Part shown: positions 1 through 6,827 of the stretch, in pieces
Numbering within the stretch: the first letter of the stretch is position 1
How the letters are laid out: each line of letters begins with the position of its first letter
Source of the DNA: Methylobacteriaceae bacterium
GTDB lineage: Bacteria; Pseudomonadota; Alphaproteobacteria; Rhizobiales; Beijerinckiaceae
Length of the DNA: 64,000 nt
NCBI GenBank assembly: GCA_020638195.1
Contig: JACKJC010000002.1
Coordinates: forward strand, 310,001 to 374,000
Direction: 5' to 3'
Notes under the pieces: generated by a model
Database searches by the model: none
What the model saw: the letters and a program-made list of their open reading frames with translations, nothing else
What the model was told of the DNA's origin: nothing
Position numbers and translations under genes: made by a program

Positions 1-47
1 CGGGGATGGATCTGGCGGCGGAGTTGCGGCGGGCGGGGGCGCTGTAG
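1..47 (+). CDS. 3' end of a gene cut by the window edge
   Basis: An open frame entering from the left ends at TAG (45-47), and its last residues read MDLAAELRRAGAL. Codon use is G/C-rich like the genuine genes nearby. The downstream gene is on the opposite strand, so the two are convergent. Too little remains to name a family, and whether this is coding is inferred only from frame and composition. Confidence 0.35.
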   Translation, partial: GMDLAAELRRAGAL

Positions 48-85
48 ACATTGGACCGCAAGCGTGAAGGCTCGCGATCTCGGCG

Positions 86-637
86 CTATTCGACGATGCC
101 CGTCGGCAGGCCATCCATGCTGACGACATTCTTCTCGCGCCAATAATCCGCTATGCCTTGCGGGCCCTTGGCCTGCGCCCAATTGTCGAGCGCGGAGCGT
201 TCCTTCTGGTAGTCGAAGGCGGGCACGGCGTAGCCGCACGACGTCTTCACGAGATCGACCGCGAGCCGCACGATCTGACGGGCGCCGACGGGACGCTGGT
301 CATCGAAGTGGTCCGCGAGCGCGCGTGAAAATTCCGCGCTGTCGCGATGCAGAATTTCCCCATGGCCGTAGAGACGCAGAATGTTGGGCGGACCTTCGAA
401 GGCGCAGAACATGATGGTGAGGCGGCCGTCCGCCTTCAGATGCGCCGCCGTCTCGGCGCCGGAGCCGGTGAGGTCGAGCCAGCAGATTTCATTGTCGCCG
501 ATGATGCGGAATTCGCGCGTCGAACGTGGCGAGATGTTGATGCGCGTATCTCTCGCGGCGGACGCGGCGAAGAAGATGTGCTGGCGAGCGATAAAGTCGC
601 GCAGCTCGGGTGTGAGACTCGGATATTCCTTGGCCAC
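86..637 (-). CDS. Pyridoxamine 5'-phosphate oxidase-family (PPOX) flavin protein
   Basis: 183 aa. The FMN-binding split-barrel fold is recognisable from an early segment (about residues 20-110) that places a Ser-Pro-Arg stretch, a W-L-D-L-T-G-S-G segment and a strand ending in MFCAFEGPPNILRLYGHG; this is typical of the pyridoxamine 5'-phosphate oxidase-like family. Members bind FMN, F420 or heme, and many are of unknown substrate, so true PLP synthesis by this protein is not implied. The start is GTG at 637, chosen because an AGGAG lies six bases upstream. It is monocistronic, with a palindromic repeat behind its start. Confidence 0.85.
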   Translation of the reverse strand: MAKEYPSLTPELRDFIARQHIFFAASAARDTRINISPRSTREFRIIGDNEICWLDLTGSGAETAAHLKADGRLTIMFCAFEGPPNILRLYGHGEILHRDSAEFSRALADHFDDQRPVGARQIVRLAVDLVKTSCGYAVPAFDYQKERSALDNWAQAKGPQGIADYWREKNVVSMDGLPTGIVE

Positions 638-700
638 GTCGGGCTCCTGTGAAGCGATGCGTGGCGGGAAGGATAGGGCGTATTGCCCAGAAAATCATGC

Positions 701-783
701 CGTGATTGCGAGGAGCGCGTAAGCGACAAAGCAATCCAGAGCAGCGTCATCGCTCTGGATTGCTTCGCTGCGCTCGCAATGAC
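701..783. repeat. Intergenic palindromic repeat, family B copy 1
   Basis: The two halves form a large imperfect hairpin: a left arm containing GATTGCGAGGAGCG and AAAGCAATCCAGAGC, and a right arm containing GCTCTGGATTGCTTCGC and CTCGCAATGACG. The same element recurs at 59708-59822. This ATTGCGAGC...GCAATCC type is widespread between genes in Hyphomicrobiales. It lies between the starts and ends of two minus-strand genes and no protein is encoded. Confidence 0.8.
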
Positions 784-800
784 GGTAACGAAAGCGCCCG

Positions 801-2831
801 CTACACCACCGCCGCCAGCCGGCACGCCTGGTCGATCGCGCGCTTGGCGTCGAGTTCGGCGGCCTCGTAGGCGCCGCCGACTATCGCGGCCTTCAGGCCT
901 CTGGCCTGGAGGTCGTCGTAGAGCTTGCGCATCGACGTCTGTCCCGCGCAGACGATAATCGTGTCGACATGGAACAGCTTTGGTTCGCCGTTGACCGTCG
1001 TATGTAGGCCCGCGTCGTCGATCTTCAGATAGTCGACGCCGCCGACCATCTTCACACCGCGACGCTGCAGGCTCAAGCGATGCGTCCAGCCGGTGGTGCG
1101 GCCGAGGTTGCGGCCGAGCGCGTCGGTCTTGCGCTGCATAAGCGTGACCTCGCGGCCGGATGTCTCGACATGCGGCTCGACGCCGGTGACTCCGCCGCGC
1201 GGATGGTTCTTGAAGTCGATGCCCCATTCACGCGCGAAAACGTCGATGTCGAGCGCGGCCGAAACGCCGGCGTGGCTGACGAGTTCGGCGACGTCGAAGC
1301 CTATGCCGCCGGCGCCCATGATCGCGACCTTCTGGCCGATCGGCTTCTTGCCGAGGATCGCGTCCATGTAGCCGACAACCTTCGGATGATCGATGCCGGG
1401 TATTTGCGGCGTCCGCGGCTCGATGCCCGTGGCCACGATCACTTCGTCGAAGCCTGACAAGGCGTCGGCGTCGACGCGCGTATTGAGCCGCAGATCGACG
1501 CCGCGCAGCGCGATCATGCGGCGGAAATAACGGATCGTCTCGTCGAATTCTTCCTTGCCCGGAATTTTCCGCGCGAGATTGAACTGACCGCCGATGTCGC
1601 TGTTCGCCTCGAAAAGCGTGACCTTGTGGCCGCGCTCGGCCGCCGTGATCGAGAAGGCGAGGCCGGCGGGCCCCGCGCCGACGACGGCGATCTTCTTCGG
1701 CATGTTGGTCGGCAGATAGTTCAGTTCCGTCTCGTGGCAGGCGCGCGGATTGACGAGGCAGCTGACGAGCTTGCCGTTGAACGTGTGATCGAGACAGGCC
1801 TGGTTGCAGGCGATGCAGGTATTGATCTCGTCCTCGCGGCCTTCAAAGGCCTTCTTCACGAGTTCGGCGTCGGCGAGCATCGGGCGCGCCATCGAAACGA
1901 TGTCGCCATCGCCGCGCGCGAGAACGTCTTCCGCGACATGCGGCATGTTGATGCGGTTCGAGGTGATCATGGGCACGCCGAGTTCCTTGCGCAGGCGGCC
2001 GGTGACCTGTGTAAACGCTGCGCGCGGAACCATTGTCGCGATGGTGGGCACCAAAGCCTCGTGCCAGCAAAAGTGCGTGGAGACGACGTTGACGCCTTCC
2101 GCCACGATCGCCTTGCCGAGCTGGACCACTTCCTCCCAGGCGAGGCCGCCCTGCAGCATGTCCATCGCGGAAATGCGGAAGACGATGATGAAATCGGGGC
2201 CGACAGCCTTGCGCACACGATGCACGACTTCCACGGCGAAGCGCATGCGGTTCTCGAACGGGCCGCCCCATTCGTCGGTGCGCAGGTTGGTCTTCTCGAC
2301 GAGGAAGGTGGAGATGAGATAGCCGGCCGAACCGATGATCTCGACGCCGTCGTAGCCGGCTTCCTTCGCCAGCGCGGCGCAATTGGCGAAATCGCGCAGC
2401 TGCTTCTCGATCCCTTCCGCCGTCAGCGCATTCGGCATGTAGGCGCCGATGCGCGATTTCACGGCCGAGGGCGCGACGCATTCGGAGGTTTTTGCGAGCG
2501 GGCCGGTGTGCAGGATCTGCATGCAGATTTTCACATCCGGGTCGGCGGCGTGGACGGCCTCGGTCACGAGGCGATGTTCGGCGACCTCGTGAGGCTCCGA
2601 CAATTTCGAGCCGCGTCCGCCGCCTTCGAAATTCGGGGGAATGCCGCCGGTGATGATCATGCCGACGCCATTCTTCGCGCGCTCGGCGAAGAAGGCGGCC
2701 TGTTTGGCGAAACCATTCTCGGCCTCTTCCAGACCCGTATGCATCGAGCCCATCAGCGCGCGGTTCTTCAGCGTCGTCACGCCGATGTCGAGCGGGCTGA
2801 ACAACAGGGGATAGCGGGAATGGGCGGGCAT
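801..2831 (-). CDS. fadH: NADPH-dependent 2,4-dienoyl-CoA reductase (FadH type)
   Basis: 676 aa, close to the length of E. coli FadH. Residues 1-370 are an old-yellow-enzyme TIM barrel binding FMN; Tyr171 in GSAGYLI and His257 in WHEALVPTIAT sit where the FadH catalytic pair does. The 4Fe-4S ligands are Cys339, 342, 346 and 358 (C-x2-C-x3-C-x11-C). A FAD fingerprint GAGPAG is at 385-390 and an NADPH site GAGGIG near 505. The family reduces 2,4-dienoyl-CoA during beta-oxidation of unsaturated fatty acids; related enzymes act on other enoates. ATG at 2831. An AT-rich region with a small inverted repeat lies just upstream. It is transcribed alone. Confidence 0.85.
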   Translation of the reverse strand: MPAHSRYPLLFSPLDIGVTTLKNRALMGSMHTGLEEAENGFAKQAAFFAERAKNGVGMIITGGIPPNFEGGGRGSKLSEPHEVAEHRLVTEAVHAADPDVKICMQILHTGPLAKTSECVAPSAVKSRIGAYMPNALTAEGIEKQLRDFANCAALAKEAGYDGVEIIGSAGYLISTFLVEKTNLRTDEWGGPFENRMRFAVEVVHRVRKAVGPDFIIVFRISAMDMLQGGLAWEEVVQLGKAIVAEGVNVVSTHFCWHEALVPTIATMVPRAAFTQVTGRLRKELGVPMITSNRINMPHVAEDVLARGDGDIVSMARPMLADAELVKKAFEGREDEINTCIACNQACLDHTFNGKLVSCLVNPRACHETELNYLPTNMPKKIAVVGAGPAGLAFSITAAERGHKVTLFEANSDIGGQFNLARKIPGKEEFDETIRYFRRMIALRGVDLRLNTRVDADALSGFDEVIVATGIEPRTPQIPGIDHPKVVGYMDAILGKKPIGQKVAIMGAGGIGFDVAELVSHAGVSAALDIDVFAREWGIDFKNHPRGGVTGVEPHVETSGREVTLMQRKTDALGRNLGRTTGWTHRLSLQRRGVKMVGGVDYLKIDDAGLHTTVNGEPKLFHVDTIIVCAGQTSMRKLYDDLQARGLKAAIVGGAYEAAELDAKRAIDQACRLAAVV

Positions 2832-2861
2832 GAGTCCTCCGGCGCGTCTCGGAACGCAAAT

Positions 2862-2877
2862 TTAATTGAGCGATTAA
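2862..2877. promoter_or_regulatory. Possible operator/promoter region of the fadH-type gene
   Basis: An inverted repeat TTAAT-(6)-ATTAA stands in a conspicuously AT-rich patch 31-46 bases upstream of the 2831 start codon, in an otherwise GC-rich sequence. Position and symmetry suit a repressor site overlapping a promoter. The regulator is not known and no match to a named operator is claimed. Confidence 0.35.
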
Positions 2878-2919
2878 TTTATCAGGAGGGGCGGTTTGTC
2901 AATGCTCGAGCCGCCCCCG

Positions 2920-3016
2920 CCCTTCGAGACGCGCGCTCCTCGGGACGAGGGCTCTTCGTTCTTCCCCAGACATCATGCTGAGGAGCAAGGCGCAGCCTTT
3001 CGTCTCGAAGCATGGC
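2920..3016. repeat. Intergenic palindromic repeat, family A copy 1
   Basis: The arms CCTTCGAGACGCGCGCTCCTCGG and CTGAGGAGCAAGG...GTCTCGAAG are complementary with an interrupted loop. It is related to copies at 15816-15926 and 56098-56212, which share CATCCTGAGGAG and CCTTCGAGACG. It lies between a minus-strand gene start and a minus-strand gene end, so it falls in the 3' region of the LrgB gene. Confidence 0.75.
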
Positions 3017-3025
3017 AAATCCGGT

Positions 3026-3739
3026 TTACGTCCACCGCATCAGCAGCGGCACGATCAGCGATGTCGCGAGCCCGTTCAGCCCCATCGCGATCCCCGCGAA
3101 CGTGCCGGCGACCTCATCCACCGCGAAAGCGCGCGCCGTGCCGATGCCGTGCGAGGCGAGCCCGACCGCGAAGCCGCGTGCGGCAAAATCCTTGATGCGC
3201 AGCGCATTCATCAGCGGCGTGACGATGACAGCGCCGAGAATGCCTGTCGTGATGACGAGCACGGCGGTGAGCGCGGGCACGCCGCCGAGATTTTCCGACA
3301 CGGCCATGGCTATGCCGGCCGTCACCGATTTCGGCGCGATCGAGACGAGCACCTGGCGCGGCGCGCCGAAGGCGGCGGCGATCGCCACCGCGGATACGCA
3401 GGCGACGATAGCGCCTGAAATCAGGGCGGCGGCCATCGGCAGCAGATTGGCCATGACCAGCGCGCGATGGCGCACCAGCGGTACGGCAATGGCGACCGTG
3501 GCGGGCCCGAGCAGGAAATGCACGAATTGCGCGCCTTCGAAATATTTCTGATAGGGCGCGCCGGTGGCGACGAGGATGCCGCCCATCAGCGCTATGGAGA
3601 TGAGCACGGGATTGACCAGCGGATGGCGGTTCGCGGCGCGCGCGAGAAAATCGGCGAACAGCCAGACGATGAGCGTCAGCGTCAGCCACAGCAGCGGCGA
3701 GGCGGAGAGATAGACCCAGACGGCGAAGGGATTGCTCAC
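3026..3739 (-). CDS. LrgB-family membrane protein
   Basis: 237 aa, almost wholly hydrophobic with about six to eight membrane segments, including the family-typical stretch around GAPRQVLVSIAPKSVTAGIAM and the C-terminal ASHGIGTARAF. LrgB/YohK proteins partner with LrgA/CidA-type proteins in the inner membrane. They are linked to murein hydrolase control in Firmicutes, and a plastid homologue exports glycolate/glycerate. The start is GTG at 3739, and its first four bases overlap the stop of the upstream LrgA-type gene, so translation is probably coupled. Which role applies here is not visible. Confidence 0.88.
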   Translation of the reverse strand: MSNPFAVWVYLSASPLLWLTLTLIVWLFADFLARAANRHPLVNPVLISIALMGGILVATGAPYQKYFEGAQFVHFLLGPATVAIAVPLVRHRALVMANLLPMAAALISGAIVACVSAVAIAAAFGAPRQVLVSIAPKSVTAGIAMAVSENLGGVPALTAVLVITTGILGAVIVTPLMNALRIKDFAARGFAVGLASHGIGTARAFAVDEVAGTFAGIAMGLNGLATSLIVPLLMRWT

Positions 3740-4131
3740 GGCGCGTCTCCCCTCGGGCTCGCCTTGCCGGTCAGTCGCTTCACGAACAGGAAGACGTAGA
3801 CCGTGACGATCAGCGTGAGCACGGTCGAGCCGATCAACGCGGCGGCGAGCGCGAGGCCATAGGCGCCGACGACTGGCAATTGCTGCACGACGCCGACGCC
3901 GGCTGGCACGAACAGCAGGCCGAGCGAGCCGAGCAGCGCGCCGGCCGTGCGACCGAGTTCAGTGGATTCGATCTTGGAAGGGTCGGCCCCGGTGACGCGC
4001 GCGTGGATCAGCACGCCAATGGCGAGCAGGGCGAGGCCGATCACCGGGCCGGGGATCGGCAGCCCGAGCGCGCGGGCGAAGATTTCGCCTGCGAGCTGGC
4101 AGGCGAGGAGGAGGGCGAGGGCGCGGATCAT
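3736..4131 (-). CDS. LrgA/CidA-family membrane protein
   Basis: 131 aa from ATG at 4131 (MIRALALLLACQLAGE...). The open frame extends further upstream, but that part runs through the intergenic repeat and is arginine-rich, so the shorter start is preferred. Four hydrophobic segments are seen, with the family motif GLPIPGPVIGLALL near residues 26-40. The short charged C-terminus overlaps the LrgB gene by four bases. The pair forms a two-gene operon. The family was described as holin-like, and a metabolite transport role is an alternative. Confidence 0.87.
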   Translation of the reverse strand: MIRALALLLACQLAGEIFARALGLPIPGPVIGLALLAIGVLIHARVTGADPSKIESTELGRTAGALLGSLGLLFVPAGVGVVQQLPVVGAYGLALAAALIGSTVLTLIVTVYVFLFVKRLTGKASPRGDAP

Positions 4132-4191
4132 GGGGCTATTGTGGGCGCGCGGCGCGCGCAGGCAAGAGTGGCGATGTTGGGACTTGCCTCT

Positions 4192-4218
4192 CCCTCTCCC
4201 CGTTTTACGGGGAGAGGG
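4192..4218. repeat. Perfect hairpin CCCTCTCCCCG / CGGGGAGAGGG
   Basis: Eleven-base complementary arms enclose a TTTTA loop. It is the left part of a block of nested intergenic repeats between the P450 and LrgA-type genes. There is no U-tract on either strand, so a factor-independent terminator is not supported. Confidence 0.6.
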
Positions 4219-4277
4219 CTGGGGTGAGGGGCCGAACGACCGGGCGCCGTGTTCGGCGCGGCCCCTCATCCTCGGAC

Positions 4278-4301
4278 CGAAGTCGGCAACAGCCGACTTC
4301 G
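4278..4301. repeat. Mini-palindrome copy 1 (AACA loop)
   Basis: Ten-base perfect arms CGAAGTCGGC and GCCGACTTCG around an AACA loop, flanked by GGAC and TGTCGG. The same core and right flank TGTCGG occur at 59782-59803 inside an unrelated repeat. Confidence 0.75.
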
Positions 4302-4331
4302 TGTCGGCGCGTCGCGCCACCTTCTCCCCGA

Positions 4332-4359
4332 GTCAAAGTCGGCTGTTGCCGACTTTGAC
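4332..4359. repeat. Mini-palindrome copy 2 (TGTT loop, inverted)
   Basis: Twelve-base perfect arms starting GTCAAAGTCGGC around a TGTT loop. This is the reverse-complement orientation of the AACA-loop copies and shares the AGTCGGC stem. Confidence 0.75.
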
Positions 4360-4370
4360 CGCTTTGAATT

Positions 4371-4396
4371 CGCAGATCGGGAACACCCGATTTGCG
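4371..4396. repeat. Mini-palindrome copy 3 (AACA loop, variant stem)
   Basis: Eleven-base arms CGCAGATCGGG and CCCGATTTGCG, with one non-Watson-Crick position, around an AACA loop. The stem is CGGG/CCCG rather than CGGC/GCCG, so the change is compensated on both arms. It lies immediately after copy 2. Confidence 0.65.
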
Positions 4397-4432
4397 CTCG
4401 GGGAGAAGGGCACAACGATCAGCAGCGCTCCG

Positions 4433-5821
4433 CTACCCCAACGTCTCGATCCGCACGTGAAGCCCGTCCTTCGGCTGCGGGATCGGCCAGAGCTTCCAGT
4501 CCGGGATGTAGCCCGGCGCGACTGTCACGCGCGACGTGGACAGAAGCCGATGCGCGAAGCACTTGGCCTGCATGTAGGCGAAGTTGAGCCCCAGGCACAT
4601 ATGCGCGCCGCCGCCGAATGGAACGAAAGCAAACTTGTGTCGGTTGCGAGAGGCCTCGTTGGAGAAGCGCATGGGATCGAAGACTTCCGGGTCGACCCAG
4701 ACGTCCGGCATGTTGTGCGTGAAGACAGGATTGACGCTGACGCGCGTGCCTGCGGGCAGCTTGAAGCCCGCGAATTCCGTATCGCGCACGGCGCAGCGCG
4801 GCATGGAGGGCACGGGCGGGATCATGCGCAAGGCTTCCTTGAACGCCATTTCGGTCAGCTGCAGATCGTCCAGTCGTTCGTAGGGCAGGGGCTCGTCCCT
4901 CGCGAGACCGAGGCTGCCGATCTCCTCGCGCAATTTCTGCTGCCAGTCGGGGTTGCTCGCGAGGAACCAGACGAAAGACGTGAGCGAGGATGTCAACGTG
5001 TCGTGCGCGGCCATCATGAGAAAGCTCATGTGGTCGATGATTTCCTGGCGCGTCAGCAGCGAGCCGTCGTCGGTCGTCGCCTTGCAGAGGTGGCTGAAGA
5101 GGTCCTGCCCGTCGCCCTTGCGGCGCGCGTCGATCTGACCGCCGAAGAAATCGATCATGAACTTCCGGCCGGCGACGCCGCGCGCCATCTGCGTGAAGGG
5201 CAAGGGTTTGCGGATGACCGAGACGGCGGCGGCCACCATGTCGATGAAGGCGCGCTTCACGTCCTCGACATTGCCGCCGATATTGTCGCCGAGGAACGAC
5301 ACCGCCGCGAGGTCGAGAGTGAGCTGCTTGACGGCGGGATAGAACAGCATGTCAGGCCCGCGCGCGCGCCAGCCGGAGAGACCCTCGACGATGCCGCGAT
5401 CGAGGCTCGCGAGATAGGATTTCATCGGGCCGGTCTTGAAGGCGACCGACAGCGCCTTGCGATGCAGGCGATGCTCGTCGAAATCGAGCAGCATCAGGCC
5501 GCGCGGAAACAGGCGGCCGAGAATGAGGCCCCAGCCGTGGGTGGAGGAAAAGGTCTTGGCCTGATCGAACAGGACGAATTCGTTGGCCTCGGGCCCGAGC
5601 AGCGTGACGCTGCGGCCGCCGAAAGCGCGGGTGCGGAAGACGGGTCCGTATTTTTCGGCGAGGCGTTCGGTTTCGCCCTTGGGGTCGGCGAGCAATTGCA
5701 GGGTGGAGCCCAGCACAGGCCAACCTTCGGTGCCCGGAATATGCTCGAGAGCCGAAAGCGGCGGTTCGGGAATATGGCTTATCGGCTGCGGATGCGATGT
5801 TTCGAGCGCGATCGACGACAT
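4433..5821 (-). CDS. Cytochrome P450
   Basis: 462 aa. The heme-binding loop FGGGAHMCLG is near the C-terminus with Cys409 as thiolate ligand. The K-helix ExxR is present in KEALRM, and the I-helix oxygen-activation segment appears as MMAAHDTLTSS, where the usual acidic-Thr pair is H-D-T. The N-terminus lacks a clear membrane anchor, consistent with a soluble bacterial P450. It needs a ferredoxin or flavodoxin partner, none of which is adjacent. ATG at 5821 with GGAG upstream. The substrate cannot be read from the sequence. It is alone on its strand, with a repeat block downstream. Confidence 0.93.
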   Translation of the reverse strand: MSSIALETSHPQPISHIPEPPLSALEHIPGTEGWPVLGSTLQLLADPKGETERLAEKYGPVFRTRAFGGRSVTLLGPEANEFVLFDQAKTFSSTHGWGLILGRLFPRGLMLLDFDEHRLHRKALSVAFKTGPMKSYLASLDRGIVEGLSGWRARGPDMLFYPAVKQLTLDLAAVSFLGDNIGGNVEDVKRAFIDMVAAAVSVIRKPLPFTQMARGVAGRKFMIDFFGGQIDARRKGDGQDLFSHLCKATTDDGSLLTRQEIIDHMSFLMMAAHDTLTSSLTSFVWFLASNPDWQQKLREEIGSLGLARDEPLPYERLDDLQLTEMAFKEALRMIPPVPSMPRCAVRDTEFAGFKLPAGTRVSVNPVFTHNMPDVWVDPEVFDPMRFSNEASRNRHKFAFVPFGGGAHMCLGLNFAYMQAKCFAHRLLSTSRVTVAPGYIPDWKLWPIPQPKDGLHVRIETLG

Positions 5822-6000
5822 GGAAGTCTCCGGCGAATCCTCGCGGCGGTTTTCCGCCGATCGTTCTTGTCTGAACCAAGTTAGGGCGCGCCAGCCGGAT
5901 GGGCAAGCCGGAAGACGCCGCGACGCCGGGCAGGTCGCCGTCGCTTGGCGGGCTCGCGGCGAGTGTGCGAGGGTCGCGCACTGAATCGAGAGGGGTCCTC

Positions 6001-6735
6001 ATGCACAATCGGCCGAATGCATTGCTTTTTCTCGCCGCCGCCGCGTCGCTTGGGCTCTTGTGCGCGCCGGCGGTGGCGCAGAAGGGCGGCGCCGTTTTCG
6101 ATAAGCCGATTTCGACGAAGAAGTTCCCGGGTAAGGAAGATGGCCAGTCCGTAATCTGCACCGCCTATGCGGATGCGACCGTGCGGCAGTCGCTCGATGG
6201 GCCGAGTTCGGACAAGGCGAGACTTCTGCGCGGCGCGAACGCGCCTTGCGGCGCCAGGCCGCCAGCCTCCGCGATTGCGCTGGATACGGAAGGACTCGAA
6301 ATGCTCGGCCGCATGGGTGACTTCCTCGTATTCTCCGAAATGGACGCGAATGGCGCGACGGGATTCAGGATTATCGACGCGCGCTCGGGCAAGGTTGTGC
6401 TGAAGGACGCGACTTTCGGCGCGCAGCAGTTCAAGTCCGCGAGCGCCTCCGGCGGTGTGGCGACATTCGCCTATCGGCGCGGCATCAATGCGGAATGTTC
6501 GCTGCTCAACAGCGGAGCGCGATGCTGGAGCAGCATTGCCATGGACGGCAAGCTGCCGGAACCGCTGGCGCGCAATGCGCCGGACCCGATGATCTGCGCC
6601 GGCGCCTACAAGAAGGCCAAGTCGCCGAAGGACAATCCGAGCATCATTTCCTTCGATGTCGAAACGAAGATCGACGCCGCCGGCAGGGTCAGGACCATCC
6701 CGGCCGGCAAGCCGTTCTGCGACGCGAGACCGTAG
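6001..6735 (+). CDS. Exported protein of unknown function
   Basis: 244 aa from ATG at 6001. An N-terminal signal peptide is evident: a hydrophobic core LLFLAAAASLGLLCAPAVAQ with probable cleavage after AVA. The mature part is about 220 residues with five cysteines, and it is rich in Asp/Gly/Ala loops that would suit a beta-rich periplasmic fold. I recognise no family. An upstream in-frame extension to 5899 is less likely because the signal peptide begins at 6001. The gene runs divergently from the P450 gene and convergently with the amidase gene. Confidence 0.75.
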   Translation: MHNRPNALLFLAAAASLGLLCAPAVAQKGGAVFDKPISTKKFPGKEDGQSVICTAYADATVRQSLDGPSSDKARLLRGANAPCGARPPASAIALDTEGLEMLGRMGDFLVFSEMDANGATGFRIIDARSGKVVLKDATFGAQQFKSASASGGVATFAYRRGINAECSLLNSGARCWSSIAMDGKLPEPLARNAPDPMICAGAYKKAKSPKDNPSIISFDVETKIDAAGRVRTIPAGKPFCDARP

Positions 6736-6827
6736 GTCGCGAGACGCGACGCAGCCACAAACGCCAGCATAGCCGGCGGCGCTTCAAGTTGTCCGCGACG
6801 CCGGCCCGCGAAGGTCCGGTTGAGCCT

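Larger units (their letters stand above)
4258..4410. repeat. Composite intergenic repeat carrying three short palindromes
   Basis: The 301-base gap 4132-4432 has no gene. Its right half reads as a larger repeat (CCCCTCATCCTCGG ... GTCGCGCCACCTTCTCCCCG ... CGGGGAGAAGG) interrupted by short palindromes at 4278-4301, 4332-4359 and 4371-4396. Removing the interruptions brings the CTTCTCCCCG and CGGGGAGAAG arms next to each other, so the short palindromes look like insertions into an older repeat. Function is unknown. Confidence 0.65.

Noticed and set aside
1626..2981. Plus-strand frame opposite the FadH-type gene.
   Set aside because: Antisense, Arg-rich, and lacks any ribosome binding site; the minus-strand enzyme has all catalytic residues.
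4132..4320. Upstream extension of the LrgA-type gene.
   Set aside because: It consists of intergenic repeat sequence and charged residues, not the family N-terminus.
4258..4410. CRISPR array or leader.
   Set aside because: The repeats are not evenly spaced, have differing stems and alternate orientation; no spacers or cas genes.
3947..5884. Long plus-strand frame opposite the cytochrome P450.
   Set aside because: It runs through the repeat block and opposite conserved P450 motifs; composition is non-protein-like.
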